A stretch of DNA of 64,000 nt from an uncultured Lachnospiraceae bacterium (GCA_947363565.1 CANAPP010000005.1:24603-88602); one strand, 5' to 3'. Counted from the first letter of the stretch, positions 53,482 through 62,662 are shown. Numbers and translations are program-made. Notes: generated from the sequence alone by a model not told the origin.

Positions 53482-53518
53482 ATTTTACGATGAATGAGTT
53501 GTAATGTCAATGATTACA
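53482..53518 (-). promoter_or_regulatory. autoregulated promoter of the Rrf2 gene
   Basis: Minus-strand TTGACA (plus 53505-53510), 17 bases, TAAAAT (plus 53482-53487). The -35 box lies inside a 19-bp site, TGTAATGTCAATGATTACA (53500-53518), that differs at only two bases from the site at 52798-52816. Confidence 0.7.
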
Positions 53519-53689
53519 TATGCCTATCGTTTGTACAAGTGTGCGGGGCATGGGATGGAGCGGGGACTTGCGGAAGGAAAGTTTTTGGAAAATTTAAACA
53601 GTCGGTAAATAAATGAGGTTTACTTCTTGCTGAGTTTTATTTATTATTAAAGGTAAGAGATTAAGACAGGTATCGCAAGGAGGAAAATT

Positions 53690-55348
53690 ATGGGTACAGA
53701 ATTTTGGAACGGAGCACAGGCCGCACACCGGCGTGTGATGATGAAAGCTGCCGGCTATTCGGACGGCGACATCCGGAAGAAACCGCATATCGGCGTGCCG
53801 AATTCCTACATGGCGGGATCGCCCGGCTCCGCGCACCTTCGCCAGATCGCTGAGGCGGTGAAGGAAGGAATCTGGGCGGCCGGCGGAATCCCGGTGGAGT
53901 TCGGGATTCCCGCCACCTGCGGCAATGTGGCGAACGGGGCAGAAGAGCTAAAATATGAGCAGGTAGGCAGGGACATCGTCGCTATGTCCGTAGAATTTGT
54001 CACCAGGGTACATAACTTTGACGGTCTGGTGATGGTGGCTACCTGCGACAATATCATCGCCGGATGCTATCTGGCGGCCATGCGGCTTGATATCCCGTCC
54101 ATGGTAGTGACAGGCGGCTCCATGCAGCCGGGGCAGTATTGCGGGAAGACCGTTGTGGAGGCGGATCTGGATTCGGCGCGGTTTTCCGGGGCGACAGAGG
54201 AAGAGCTGGCCGGTCTGGAGGACAGTGTATGCCCGTCTTACGGCGCCTGCCCGTCCATGGGAACAGCCAATACCATGCAAATGCTGGGAGAGGTCCTGAA
54301 TCTGGTGCTGCCGGGGACAGCGACTATCCCGGCTTCCGACAACGACAAGCTCAGAAAAGCGAGGGAAGCGGGTGCTTATGCGGTGGAGCTTGTGAAGGCA
54401 GGAAGAAAGCCGTCTGCGCTTATTACAAAGGAAGTGCTGATGAACGCCATTATGTTTGATCTGGCGGTGGCAGGTTCGACGAACGCGGTACTGCATCTGC
54501 AGTCCTATGCCTACGAGCTTGGCATTCGCATGACCTTGGCGGATTTTGAAAAATACGCTGCACAGATCCCGTGTATCAATGCAGTGGTTCCTAGCGGCCC
54601 TTATACGGTGGTGGATTTTCACTATGCAGGCGGTGTCATGAATGTGATGAAGCAGTTGGAAAGCAGGCTTTTTACCGATGTTCCCGGGATGTACGGAGTG
54701 ACATGGAAGGAGATGCTTGCGAAGGTTACGCCGCAGGAGAATGCAGTGATCCATTCCCTGGAAAAGCCGTTATTTAACGAGCCGGGGCTTAGGATCCTGC
54801 GGGGGAATCTGTCGCCGAACGGCGCGATCGTGCGCCCGACTGCAGTCTATGAGGAAGTGAAGTATATGAAAGGCAGGGCGAAGGTATTCGACGGTGACCG
54901 GGCGGCCTTTGATGCCATCTGGAACGGGGATATTGTGCCGGGGGATATCATCGTCATCCGCTACGAAGGCTGTAAGGGAGCGCCGGGCATGAAGGAGCTG
55001 ATGCTCAGTATCGACGCGCTGATCGGAAAAGGTCTCCACAAGAGCGTGGGACTGATCACCGATGCAAGATTTTCCGGGTTCAACTTCGGGGCCATCGTGG
55101 GGCATGTGTCGCCGGAGGCTTATGACGGTGGCCTTATCGCCCTTGTGGAAAACGGGGACGAGATCGTGATGGATATTAACGGCGGCGAGATCTCCCTTCT
55201 GGTGCCTGAGGAGGAGATCGCAAGAAGACGAAAATCCTGGGTCCGCCTGCCCCTTAAGGAGGCGAAGGGATGCCTCAATATCTATGCGAAGATGTGCCGG
55301 CCGGCAGAAGAGGGCGGAGCGATGCAGCCGTGGGATCTGGACGCATAG
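53690..55348 (+). CDS. IlvD/Edd-family dehydratase homologue with altered metal-site motifs
   Basis: A 552-residue protein aligned along its whole length with dihydroxy-acid dehydratases. The three cluster cysteines appear kept (Cys77 in ATCGN, Cys119 in ATCDN, and the Cys of SYGACPSMGTANTM). The usual CDK motif is CDN at 119-121, losing the Lys that becomes carbamylated to bind Mg2+, and the usual CDG is CGN at 77-79. RYEG and TDARFSG are present. It may dehydrate another substrate or have another role; assigning ilvD would be unsafe. It is followed 67 bases later by an ornithine cyclodeaminase homologue. AAGGAGG precedes the ATG. Confidence 0.82.
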   Translation: MGTEFWNGAQAAHRRVMMKAAGYSDGDIRKKPHIGVPNSYMAGSPGSAHLRQIAEAVKEGIWAAGGIPVEFGIPATCGNVANGAEELKYEQVGRDIVAMSVEFVTRVHNFDGLVMVATCDNIIAGCYLAAMRLDIPSMVVTGGSMQPGQYCGKTVVEADLDSARFSGATEEELAGLEDSVCPSYGACPSMGTANTMQMLGEVLNLVLPGTATIPASDNDKLRKAREAGAYAVELVKAGRKPSALITKEVLMNAIMFDLAVAGSTNAVLHLQSYAYELGIRMTLADFEKYAAQIPCINAVVPSGPYTVVDFHYAGGVMNVMKQLESRLFTDVPGMYGVTWKEMLAKVTPQENAVIHSLEKPLFNEPGLRILRGNLSPNGAIVRPTAVYEEVKYMKGRAKVFDGDRAAFDAIWNGDIVPGDIIVIRYEGCKGAPGMKELMLSIDALIGKGLHKSVGLITDARFSGFNFGAIVGHVSPEAYDGGLIALVENGDEIVMDINGGEISLLVPEEEIARRRKSWVRLPLKEAKGCLNIYAKMCRPAEEGGAMQPWDLDA

Positions 55349-55415
55349 AGATTGATCTGCCTGCGGCCATGGTTTATGATTACATTAAGAGGAAGAACGC
55401 ATAAGGAGGAGCGAT

Positions 55416-56402
55416 ATGTTACTATTGTCAAGAGAGGATATTAAAAACGTATTTTCCATGAAGGATGCCATTGAGGCGGATAAGAAGGCATTTGCCCTTG
55501 TAACGGAGGGGAAATGCGATACGCCGCTTCGCACAAGGATTGCGGCGCCGGCACATAACGGGTGCTTTCTGTTCATGCCATCCTACGCGGAGGAGATGGG
55601 GGCGGCAGCCCTTAAGGCGGTAAATATATTTCCGGATAATGCCGGAAGCGGCCTGCCCACATGCCCGGCACAGGTGCTTTTGATCGACGGGAAGACAGGG
55701 ATCATCACGTCGGTCCTGGACGGGACTTACATCACACAGCTTCGTACAGGCGCATCGACCGGCCTGGCTTTTGATCTGCTTGCCAGGAAGGAATGTAAGA
55801 TTGGGGCGCTTATCGGAACCGGCGGGCAGGCGGCCTGCCAGTTAGAGGCGATGCTTGCCGTAAGGAAGCTTAAGGAAGTGCGGGTATGCGGCCGGAATTT
55901 TGACCGGACAGTGAAGTTTGTCAAGCAGATGAACGAGGAATATCAGGCTTACGGGGCAAAGATCCTTGCGGTTAAGACTTCCGATGAGGCGATAGATGAC
56001 GCGGATCTTCTGGTCACGGTCACCTCGTCAACAGATCCGGTATTTGACGGGACGAAGGTGAAAAAGGGCTGTACCATAAGCTGTGTCGGCGCATACCAGC
56101 ATCATATGCAGGAGTTGGATCCGGCGGTCCTTCCAAGGGCGGCGAAGATTTACTTTGATTCTAAAGATGCAGTGCTCTCTGAGGCCGGGGATATCCTGAT
56201 ACCGCTGGAGAAAGGGATTATCACCCAGGATGACTTTACCGGCGACATCGGGGCGGTTGCAGAGGGTAGGCTTGCGGGCAGGGAGGACGATGACGAGATT
56301 ATCGTGTATGAGACTGTAGGCGTCGGCGCCCAGGATCTGGTGACGGCAAAGATGGTTTATGAGAAAGCAGTTTTAGCCGGCGTGGGGACGCAGTGGGGAT
56401 AG
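55416..56402 (+). CDS. ornithine cyclodeaminase / mu-crystallin family protein
   Basis: A 328-residue NAD(P)-dependent enzyme of the OCD family, which includes ornithine and lysine cyclodeaminases, alanine dehydrogenase and imine reductases. Substrate-site motifs LRTRIAAP and ALKAVNIFP, QLRTGASTGLA and the Rossmann loop IGTGGQAACQ are visible, with the C-terminal ETVGVGAQDLVTA containing the conserved Asp. AAGGAGG precedes the ATG. Pairing with the IlvD-like gene suggests one pathway, possibly of an unusual amino acid. Confidence 0.88.
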   Translation: MLLLSREDIKNVFSMKDAIEADKKAFALVTEGKCDTPLRTRIAAPAHNGCFLFMPSYAEEMGAAALKAVNIFPDNAGSGLPTCPAQVLLIDGKTGIITSVLDGTYITQLRTGASTGLAFDLLARKECKIGALIGTGGQAACQLEAMLAVRKLKEVRVCGRNFDRTVKFVKQMNEEYQAYGAKILAVKTSDEAIDDADLLVTVTSSTDPVFDGTKVKKGCTISCVGAYQHHMQELDPAVLPRAAKIYFDSKDAVLSEAGDILIPLEKGIITQDDFTGDIGAVAEGRLAGREDDDEIIVYETVGVGAQDLVTAKMVYEKAVLAGVGTQWG

Positions 56403-56448
56403 GCCAGGGAACCATTGTCTCTCAGGGAAAATACATTGTATACAGGAT

Positions 56449-56489
56449 AAAAAAGCCGCCGCACGGTTCTGTTCCTGCCGTGCGGCGGC
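56449..56489. terminator. bidirectional terminator
   Basis: GCCGCCGCACGG (56455-56466) and CCGTGCGGCGGC (56478-56489), a perfect 12-bp GC-rich stem. Six A on the left give the U-tract for the minus-strand gene at 56518; ATATCTTT follows on the plus strand. Confidence 0.8.
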
Positions 56490-56517
56490 ATATCTTTCTG
56501 CTAAATTGATTTTTCAG

Positions 56518-57456
56518 CTAAGTCAAGGTCTCTTTCAGCACACTCTGATAGCCCAGATTCAGAAGGCGTTCCTTCACAACCTCAGCGTTTTTAATATCCG
56601 TGTTGGACAGCAGTATGTAAAGCCGTCCACCGTCCATGATCCCCATATAGTCGGTCTGCCGTATGTTGCAGGCAACCTTCGAGGCTATCTCCGCGTAATC
56701 CTGATAGCCCATCACGATCTCCGCCAGTGTACATTCGGTAAGCCCCTTGGCCTTCGCGGTGAGGAAGGTCTTTACGAGCGCGGTAAATGCCTCTTCGTTC
56801 AGTACGTTGGTGCCCTCCATATAGTTGTGGCGCCTGAAGCTTGCCATGCAGCGCTTTGCGCGCAGAAGGGCATTCTGGACAAGGGTTGTGATCACGGTCA
56901 GGTGGTTTGCCGTAGACTGGTTGATCTGCTGCTGCGGGATTCCCCAGAACATCAGGATCACCTGTATCTCATCCTCTGCGTATACTCCGCTTGCCATCAG
57001 CGGAAGCTCGGCGTCCATAGTGTCATTGATAAAGATCCGTCCGGCGTCCAGGTCTTCGTACAGTCCCTCCATGGCAGAATATTTTATGGAATTTCCAAGC
57101 TTCCGTGCCTTTTGGGAGGTGGCGGAAAAAAGTCTGGCATAATCTCTGTTCACGACCATATATACGGCCACGTCCCGGGTATCCATAAGCCTGGCCAGCG
57201 TCGGTGCCGCATAAAACAGGACTTCCTCAGTCGTATATTTTTCCAGGTCGGAAATGATCCCGTAGACCATATCCAGGCCGTTCCTGCAACCGGCGCTCAT
57301 CCCGTCAGGACCCTGATCCGTATCCAGGCCGGCCTCGGCAAGGCGCCTGCGCAGTTCTTCGATTTCATGGTCCCTTTTGTCCAGCAGCCTTTTTTGCTGC
57401 TCAAGCTCGCTTTTCATCTCTTCGATCATCAGTTGTGCGGTATCTCTGTTCATCAT
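56518..57456 (-). CDS. PelD-like protein: coiled coil, GAF and degenerate GGDEF
   Basis: A 312-residue cytoplasmic protein with an N-terminal coiled coil (about 1-42), a GAF-like domain (about 62-210) and a C-terminal GGDEF-like domain (about 225-312). Its signature is altered to MDGGRLY, but an RxxD inhibitory site (RQTD) is kept just before it. This is the design of PelD, a c-di-GMP receptor that activates Pel polysaccharide export, but PelD's membrane helices are missing. ATG 57456 follows AGGAG by 8 bases. No other pel gene is in the window. Confidence 0.7.
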   Translation of the reverse strand: MMNRDTAQLMIEEMKSELEQQKRLLDKRDHEIEELRRRLAEAGLDTDQGPDGMSAGCRNGLDMVYGIISDLEKYTTEEVLFYAAPTLARLMDTRDVAVYMVVNRDYARLFSATSQKARKLGNSIKYSAMEGLYEDLDAGRIFINDTMDAELPLMASGVYAEDEIQVILMFWGIPQQQINQSTANHLTVITTLVQNALLRAKRCMASFRRHNYMEGTNVLNEEAFTALVKTFLTAKAKGLTECTLAEIVMGYQDYAEIASKVACNIRQTDYMGIMDGGRLYILLSNTDIKNAEVVKERLLNLGYQSVLKETLT

Positions 57457-57510
57457 TCGTGGTTCTCCTGCGTTCAAGTCTATCACCTCTCTGTCATTTT
57501 TAACACATTT

Positions 57511-57539
57511 ATTTTGCGCGTTTTTTGCGGAAATGTCAA
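57511..57539 (-). promoter_or_regulatory. promoter of the PelD-like gene
   Basis: Minus-strand TTGACA (plus 57534-57539), 17 bases, CAAAAT (plus 57511-57516). Confidence 0.45.
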
Positions 57540-57657
57540 GAGAGAGGAAAAGAGATTCTTATCGTTTCCAGGACGGCGCTGCAGCAGGCAGAAAGAGAAC
57601 AGTAACCTTCCTGCCTGAATCGACATAATCTATAGAAAAAGCTTTAGGAGTACAGTT

Positions 57658-58134
57658 ATGGATTATGCAAATTTAGTTCCGGTCATCGGTATGATCGTGA
57701 ATATCACGCGGGGAAATGACTGCTGCAGCCAGATGCTGTCCTTAAGGACGGAAAACGGCATCGTTAATTTTGCCGTGGACATGGATACGGTGATCATCGA
57801 CAGCAGGCAGCTCAGACAGGGGATGCGCGTGGCGGCGTTCTACGACAGCAATCTCCCGGTGCCCTTGATCTTCCCGCCTCAGTACAGGGCGCAGATCATC
57901 ACCATATTGGGGAGGAACGAACAGGTCATGCTGAATTATTTTGACGAAGACCTCACGGCGGCAGATGGTTCGCTTGCGCTGAATCTGTCGGCTGGCACAG
58001 TGGTAAAGACGATCAACGGCCAGAATATTACCTGCAATCTGGGCGACCATCTGCTGCTAGTATACTACACGGTGACGACCAGGAGCCTGCCGCCCCAGAC
58101 AACGCCAAGAAAAATCATCGTACTATGCGCATAA
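57658..58134 (+). CDS. uncharacterised protein, beta-rich
   Basis: A 158-residue protein without signal peptide or membrane segments. It has alternating hydrophobic patterns suggestive of beta sheet, including GMRVAAFYDSNLPVPLIFPPQYRAQI and a C-terminal PPQTTPRKIIVL. The Pro-rich stretch and OB-like pattern recall spore or exosporium-associated Clostridia proteins, but I do not recognise it. TAGGAG precedes the ATG. It is divergent from the PelD-like gene. Confidence 0.55.
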   Translation: MDYANLVPVIGMIVNITRGNDCCSQMLSLRTENGIVNFAVDMDTVIIDSRQLRQGMRVAAFYDSNLPVPLIFPPQYRAQIITILGRNEQVMLNYFDEDLTAADGSLALNLSAGTVVKTINGQNITCNLGDHLLLVYYTVTTRSLPPQTTPRKIIVLCA

Positions 58135-58331
58135 GGGCAGTTTTTTTAGAAATGAATTGGAAAATATAGTATTTTATGTTAAGATTATATCAGGTGCAAA
58201 GCTTAGGGGAAACACTTATAAAAACCGGGGAAATTACGATATTTGATATAGAAGTATAGATAGCCAATGATTTCCAGAAAGGAATTACTGTTATAGATTA
58301 CGAACTTAAGGAAAAGAGAGGAAGATTTTGC

Positions 58332-59048
58332 ATGGATGTACAGCTTCAATATGTTGTGAGAGGGAGCGGACAGCCGCTTATATTGCTGCATGGGAATGGG
58401 GAGGATAATACCTATTTCAGCCATCAGATTGTATATTTCCAGAGATCCTACCGGGTGATCGCTATTGATACCAGAGGGCACGGGAAGACGCCGAGGGGTG
58501 AGGAGCCGTTTACCATCAGCCAGTTCGCGGATGATCTGTATGTGTTTATGAAGGAGCATGAGATCAGACGCGCGGATATGCTCGGATTTTCCGACGGGGC
58601 GAATATTGCTTTGCTTTTCACGATACGTCACCCGGAGCGGGTGAAGCGCCTGATTTTAAATGGGGCAAATCTAAATCCCGGAGGCTTGCGGACATCGGTG
58701 CGTTTTTCCTTGATGAAGGAGTACAGGGCGGCGAAGGCTGCCGCGGAAGAGAGCGAGGAGGCATATCGGAAGGTGGAGCTTCTGGAGCTGATGGTGAAGC
58801 AGCCGGATATCCCGATCAACGAGCTTAAGGAAGTGCGTGTCCCGACGCTTGTGATTGTCGGGGAGGACGATATGATCAAAAAGAGCCACAGCAGGAAGAT
58901 ATATAAAAAGCTTCCTGCGGCAAAGTTTGTAGTCATTCCGGGGAATCATTTTATCGCAAATGAGAATTACGATCTGTTCAATCTGGAGGTTTTTAATTTC
59001 CTGGAAGAGAACAGGACGATTGAAAAAACAAAAAAGAGTGCATCTTAA
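58332..59048 (+). CDS. alpha/beta hydrolase
   Basis: A 238-residue serine hydrolase with LHGNGEDNTYF (oxyanion turn), the nucleophile elbow GFSDGA (Ser about 84), the acidic residue in VGEDDMI and the catalytic His in PGNHFIANE. No signal peptide. GAGAGGAAG precedes the ATG. Substrate unknown; esterases and C-C hydrolases share this pattern. Confidence 0.88.
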   Translation: MDVQLQYVVRGSGQPLILLHGNGEDNTYFSHQIVYFQRSYRVIAIDTRGHGKTPRGEEPFTISQFADDLYVFMKEHEIRRADMLGFSDGANIALLFTIRHPERVKRLILNGANLNPGGLRTSVRFSLMKEYRAAKAAAEESEEAYRKVELLELMVKQPDIPINELKEVRVPTLVIVGEDDMIKKSHSRKIYKKLPAAKFVVIPGNHFIANENYDLFNLEVFNFLEENRTIEKTKKSAS

Positions 59049-59139
59049 TAGAGATGATCCTAATTTATCTGCGGCTTGCGCATATTTTTTGCGCTGCCGC
59101 TTTTGATGTCAGAGAAAAGCGAAAAGGGGAACACGGATA

Positions 59140-60891
59140 ATGAGATCATTACTTATCTATTTGAGGAATTATAAAAAAGAGACAGTTCTTGCACCGTTAT
59201 TCAAGCTATTAGAAGCATCTTTTGAACTTCTCGTGCCGCTTGTGATGGCGGCGGTCATTGATAACGGTATTGCAAACAACGACAAGCCTTATGTGGTCAG
59301 GATGTGCCTGATCATGGTGGCACTTGGCATTATCGGGCTTGTGTGCTCGATCACTGCCCAGTATTTTTCGGCGAAGGCGGCTACCGGTTTTGCGACGGAA
59401 CTTCGAAAATCCCTGTTTGCGCATATCCAGAATTTTAGTTATACAAAGATGGACACCATCGGAACCTCTACGCTGATCACGAGGATGACCAGCGATGTCA
59501 ATCAGGTGCAGTCGGGAGTGAATCTGGTGCTGCGGCTGTTCTTACGTTCGCCGTTTATCGTAGTGGGAGCAATGGTGATGGCATTTACTGTGGACGTTAA
59601 AGGAGCGATGGTGTTTGTGGTGGCGATTCCTCTGCTTTCCGTTGTCGTGTTCGGAATCATGCTAATCACCATGCCTCTTTATAAAAAAGTGCAGTCGGAT
59701 CTGGATCGGGTGCTTTTGATCACCCGGGAGAACCTGATGGGTGCAAGGGTGATCCGTGCCTTTAACAAAGAAAGGTATGAGCAGCAGAATTTTGAAAAGA
59801 GTAACCAGGAGCTGACGGATGCACAGAAATATGTCGGGAAGCTTTCAGGGCTGATGAACCCGCTGACCTACATCATCGTAAACGGAGCGCTGATCGTACT
59901 GATCTATGTGGGAGCACTGCGGGTAGATGCGGGGATTCTCACCCAGGGCGAGGTTGTGGCGCTGATCAATTATATGTCTCAGATCCTTGTGGAGCTTGTA
60001 AAGCTTGCGAACCTCATTATTACCGTGACGAAGGCCATCGCCTGCGGGAACCGGATTGGGCGTGTGTTTGAGGAGAAAGCCGGTATACCGGAGGGAGATG
60101 CAGACGGTAAAAACATAAGTATGGATGGCAAAGCTTCGGATGAGGTGTTTGTGGAGTTCGACCATGTGTCCATGCGCTATGAGGGCGCGGGAGCGGATTC
60201 CCTCAATGATATCAGCTTCCGGGTAAAGCGGGGGCAGACGGTCGGTATCATCGGTGGGACAGGCTCAGGAAAATCATCGGTTATAAATCTGATCCCGAGA
60301 TTCTATGATGCGTCTGCCGGCCAGGTGAGGATTGATGGAAAAGATGTGAAAGATTATAAGATAAAGAGCCTGCGTAAGCGGATTGGTGTTGTCCCCCAAA
60401 GGGCCGTGCTGTTTAAAGGGACGATTGCGGAGAATCTTCGCTGGGGCAATGAAGCGGCTTCGGAGGAAGAGCTTTGGGAGGCGGCAGAGACGGCGCAGGC
60501 AAAGGAGTTTTTAGTCAGCAGAGAAGAAGGGCTTTCATTTAAGGTCTCCCAGGACGGAAAGAATTTGTCAGGGGGGCAGCGGCAGAGACTTACGATTGCG
60601 CGGGCGCTGGTGCGAAGACCGGAGATATTGATCTTAGATGACAGTGCATCTGCCCTCGACTTTGCGACAGACGCGAAACTTCGCGTGGCAATCCGGCAGA
60701 TGGAGGGCAGTCCGACGGTGTTCATCGTATCCCAGCGGGCCTCTTCCATCATGTACGCGGATCTGATCTTAGTATTAGACGACGGAGAGATGGCAGGTCT
60801 TGGAACTCACGAGGAGTTGCTCGGAGATTGCGGCATCTATCAGGAGATCTATTATTCCCAGTTCCCGAGGGAATCGGAAGAAACAAGATAA
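59140..60891 (+). CDS. ABC exporter half with a degenerate Walker B (heterodimer subunit A)
   Basis: A 583-residue half-transporter: six-span membrane domain (about 1-310) fused to an ATPase domain. Walker A GGTGSGKSS, signature LSGGQRQRL, Walker B LILDDSASALD. The catalytic Glu after Walker B is Asp (DD), as in the degenerate site of TM287/BmrC-type heterodimers; the switch residue is Gln (VSQRASS). AAAAGGGGA precedes the ATG. It pairs with the canonical half encoded 22 bases downstream. Confidence 0.93.
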   Translation: MRSLLIYLRNYKKETVLAPLFKLLEASFELLVPLVMAAVIDNGIANNDKPYVVRMCLIMVALGIIGLVCSITAQYFSAKAATGFATELRKSLFAHIQNFSYTKMDTIGTSTLITRMTSDVNQVQSGVNLVLRLFLRSPFIVVGAMVMAFTVDVKGAMVFVVAIPLLSVVVFGIMLITMPLYKKVQSDLDRVLLITRENLMGARVIRAFNKERYEQQNFEKSNQELTDAQKYVGKLSGLMNPLTYIIVNGALIVLIYVGALRVDAGILTQGEVVALINYMSQILVELVKLANLIITVTKAIACGNRIGRVFEEKAGIPEGDADGKNISMDGKASDEVFVEFDHVSMRYEGAGADSLNDISFRVKRGQTVGIIGGTGSGKSSVINLIPRFYDASAGQVRIDGKDVKDYKIKSLRKRIGVVPQRAVLFKGTIAENLRWGNEAASEEELWEAAETAQAKEFLVSREEGLSFKVSQDGKNLSGGQRQRLTIARALVRRPEILILDDSASALDFATDAKLRVAIRQMEGSPTVFIVSQRASSIMYADLILVLDDGEMAGLGTHEELLGDCGIYQEIYYSQFPRESEETR

Positions 60892-60913
60892 AGAGGAAAG
60901 GGGGCGCAGTAAG

Positions 60914-62662
60914 ATGGGAAAAGACAGACAGACAGAGACATTAAAAAAAGTATTTCACCGGCTTGGGCGCTACCGGATCTTCCTTTTGTTCACGATATTG
61001 CTGTCGGTAGTGACAGTTGCCCTTACGCTTTATATCCCAAAGCTTACGGGAAAGGCTGTAGACTGCATTGTGACGAAGGGGCAGGTAGATTTTGGGGGAG
61101 TGATGGAAATCCTTGTTCAGATAGGTATCTGTATTCTGATTACCGCATTTGCCCAATGGCTGATGAATATCTACAATAATAAGATGACTTATCAGATCGT
61201 GCGCGACATCCGCAATGATGCATTTAAAAAGATTGAGATCCTGCCGCTTAAATATATTGACGGACATCCTTATGGAGAGGTGGTAAGCCGCGTAATTGCG
61301 GATGTGGATCAGTTTGCAGACGGGCTTTTGATGGGATTTACCCAGTTGTTTACCGGGGTTGCGACCATTGTGGGGACGTTTTGCTTTATGCTGTCGGTGA
61401 ATGTAAAGATTACGCTGGTGGTTGTGCTGATCACACCGGTATCCTTTTTGGTGGCTGGATTTATCGCGAAGCGCACATACACCATGTTCAAACTGCAGTC
61501 AGAGACGAGAGGGGAGCAGACGGGGCTTATTGAGGAGATGATCGGGAACCAGAAGATCGTGCAGGCTTTTGGACAGACAGAGAAGGTCATGGAGCGGTTT
61601 GACGAGGTGAATGCAAGACTTAAGGATTGTTCTTTAAAGGCTGTGTTCTTTTCATCTATTACGAATCCTGCCACTCGGTTTGTCAACAGCCTGGTGTATA
61701 CAGGAGTCGGCGTGACAGGAGCGATCGGAGTGATAAACGGGGCGTTGAGCGTCGGGCAGCTCACCAGCTTCTTGAGCTATGCGAATCAGTATACGAAGCC
61801 GTTTAATGAGATATCCGGCGTGGTGACAGAGCTTCAGAATGCCATTGCCTGTGCAAAACGGATTTTTGATCTCATTGAGGAGGAGCCGCAGGTTCCGGAG
61901 CCGGAGACGGCAGTGAAACTTACAGATGTAAAGGGTAATATAAATCTTGATGATGTGTCCTTTTCCTATGTTCCAGAGAGTAAGCTTATCGAACATTTTA
62001 ATCTCGAGGTGAAGCCGGGGCAGAGGGTGGCGATCGTGGGTCCGACCGGGTGCGGAAAGACGACGCTTATTAATCTTTTGATGCGGTTTTACGATGTGAC
62101 GGACGGAAGTATTAAGGTGGAGGATATTGATATCCGGGATTTGACAAGAAAAAGCCTTCGGGCGGGATACGGCATGGTGCTCCAGGAGACGTGGCTTAAG
62201 ACCGGGACGATCCGGGACAACATTATCATGGGTAAGCCGGACGCTACCCAGGAGCAGATCATGGCGGCAGCGAAGGCGTCTCACGCCCACAGCTTTATTA
62301 AGCGGCTGCCCAAGGGATATGATACCTGGATTACTGAGGACGGCGGCAATCTGTCCCAGGGGCAGAAACAGCTTTTGTGTATCACGAGATTGATGTTAGT
62401 GAAGCCGCCTATGCTTATCTTAGATGAGGCGACCTCATCTATAGATACGCGCACGGAGATACGGATCCAGAAGGCATTTGCCCGGCTGATGGAAGGGCGT
62501 ACCAGCTTTATCGTAGCACATCGGTTATCGACAATCCGCGAGGCAGACGTGATTCTGGTCATGAAGGACGGGAAGATCATCGAGCAGGGAAGCCATGAGG
62601 AGTTGCTTAAGAAGGGCGGGTTCTATCAGAGCTTATACCAGAGCCAGTTTGCCGGAGCATAG
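60914..62662 (+). CDS. ABC exporter half with canonical ATPase site (heterodimer subunit B)
   Basis: A 582-residue half-transporter with a six-span membrane domain (about 20-320) and an ATPase domain: Walker A GPTGCGKTT, signature LSQGQKQLL (Gln instead of the second Gly), Walker B LILDEATSSID and switch His in VAHRLST. Together with the upstream half it should form a heterodimeric multidrug or lipid exporter. The start is ATG 60914 after AAAGGGGGC; an in-frame ATG at 60800 lies inside the upstream gene. Confidence 0.93.
   Translation: MGKDRQTETLKKVFHRLGRYRIFLLFTILLSVVTVALTLYIPKLTGKAVDCIVTKGQVDFGGVMEILVQIGICILITAFAQWLMNIYNNKMTYQIVRDIRNDAFKKIEILPLKYIDGHPYGEVVSRVIADVDQFADGLLMGFTQLFTGVATIVGTFCFMLSVNVKITLVVVLITPVSFLVAGFIAKRTYTMFKLQSETRGEQTGLIEEMIGNQKIVQAFGQTEKVMERFDEVNARLKDCSLKAVFFSSITNPATRFVNSLVYTGVGVTGAIGVINGALSVGQLTSFLSYANQYTKPFNEISGVVTELQNAIACAKRIFDLIEEEPQVPEPETAVKLTDVKGNINLDDVSFSYVPESKLIEHFNLEVKPGQRVAIVGPTGCGKTTLINLLMRFYDVTDGSIKVEDIDIRDLTRKSLRAGYGMVLQETWLKTGTIRDNIIMGKPDATQEQIMAAAKASHAHSFIKRLPKGYDTWITEDGGNLSQGQKQLLCITRLMLVKPPMLILDEATSSIDTRTEIRIQKAFARLMEGRTSFIVAHRLSTIREADVILVMKDGKIIEQGSHEELLKKGGFYQSLYQSQFAGA

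Noticed and set aside
53948..54754. 268-codon minus-strand frame inside the IlvD-like gene
   Set aside because: His/Arg-rich antisense shadow with no start signal; the plus-strand frame carries family motifs throughout.
56506..57618. 370-codon plus-strand frame opposite the PelD-like gene
   Set aside because: Product has no recognisable domain and is rich in His/Cys as expected for an antisense shadow; the minus-strand protein shows clear GAF and GGDEF features and a ribosome site.
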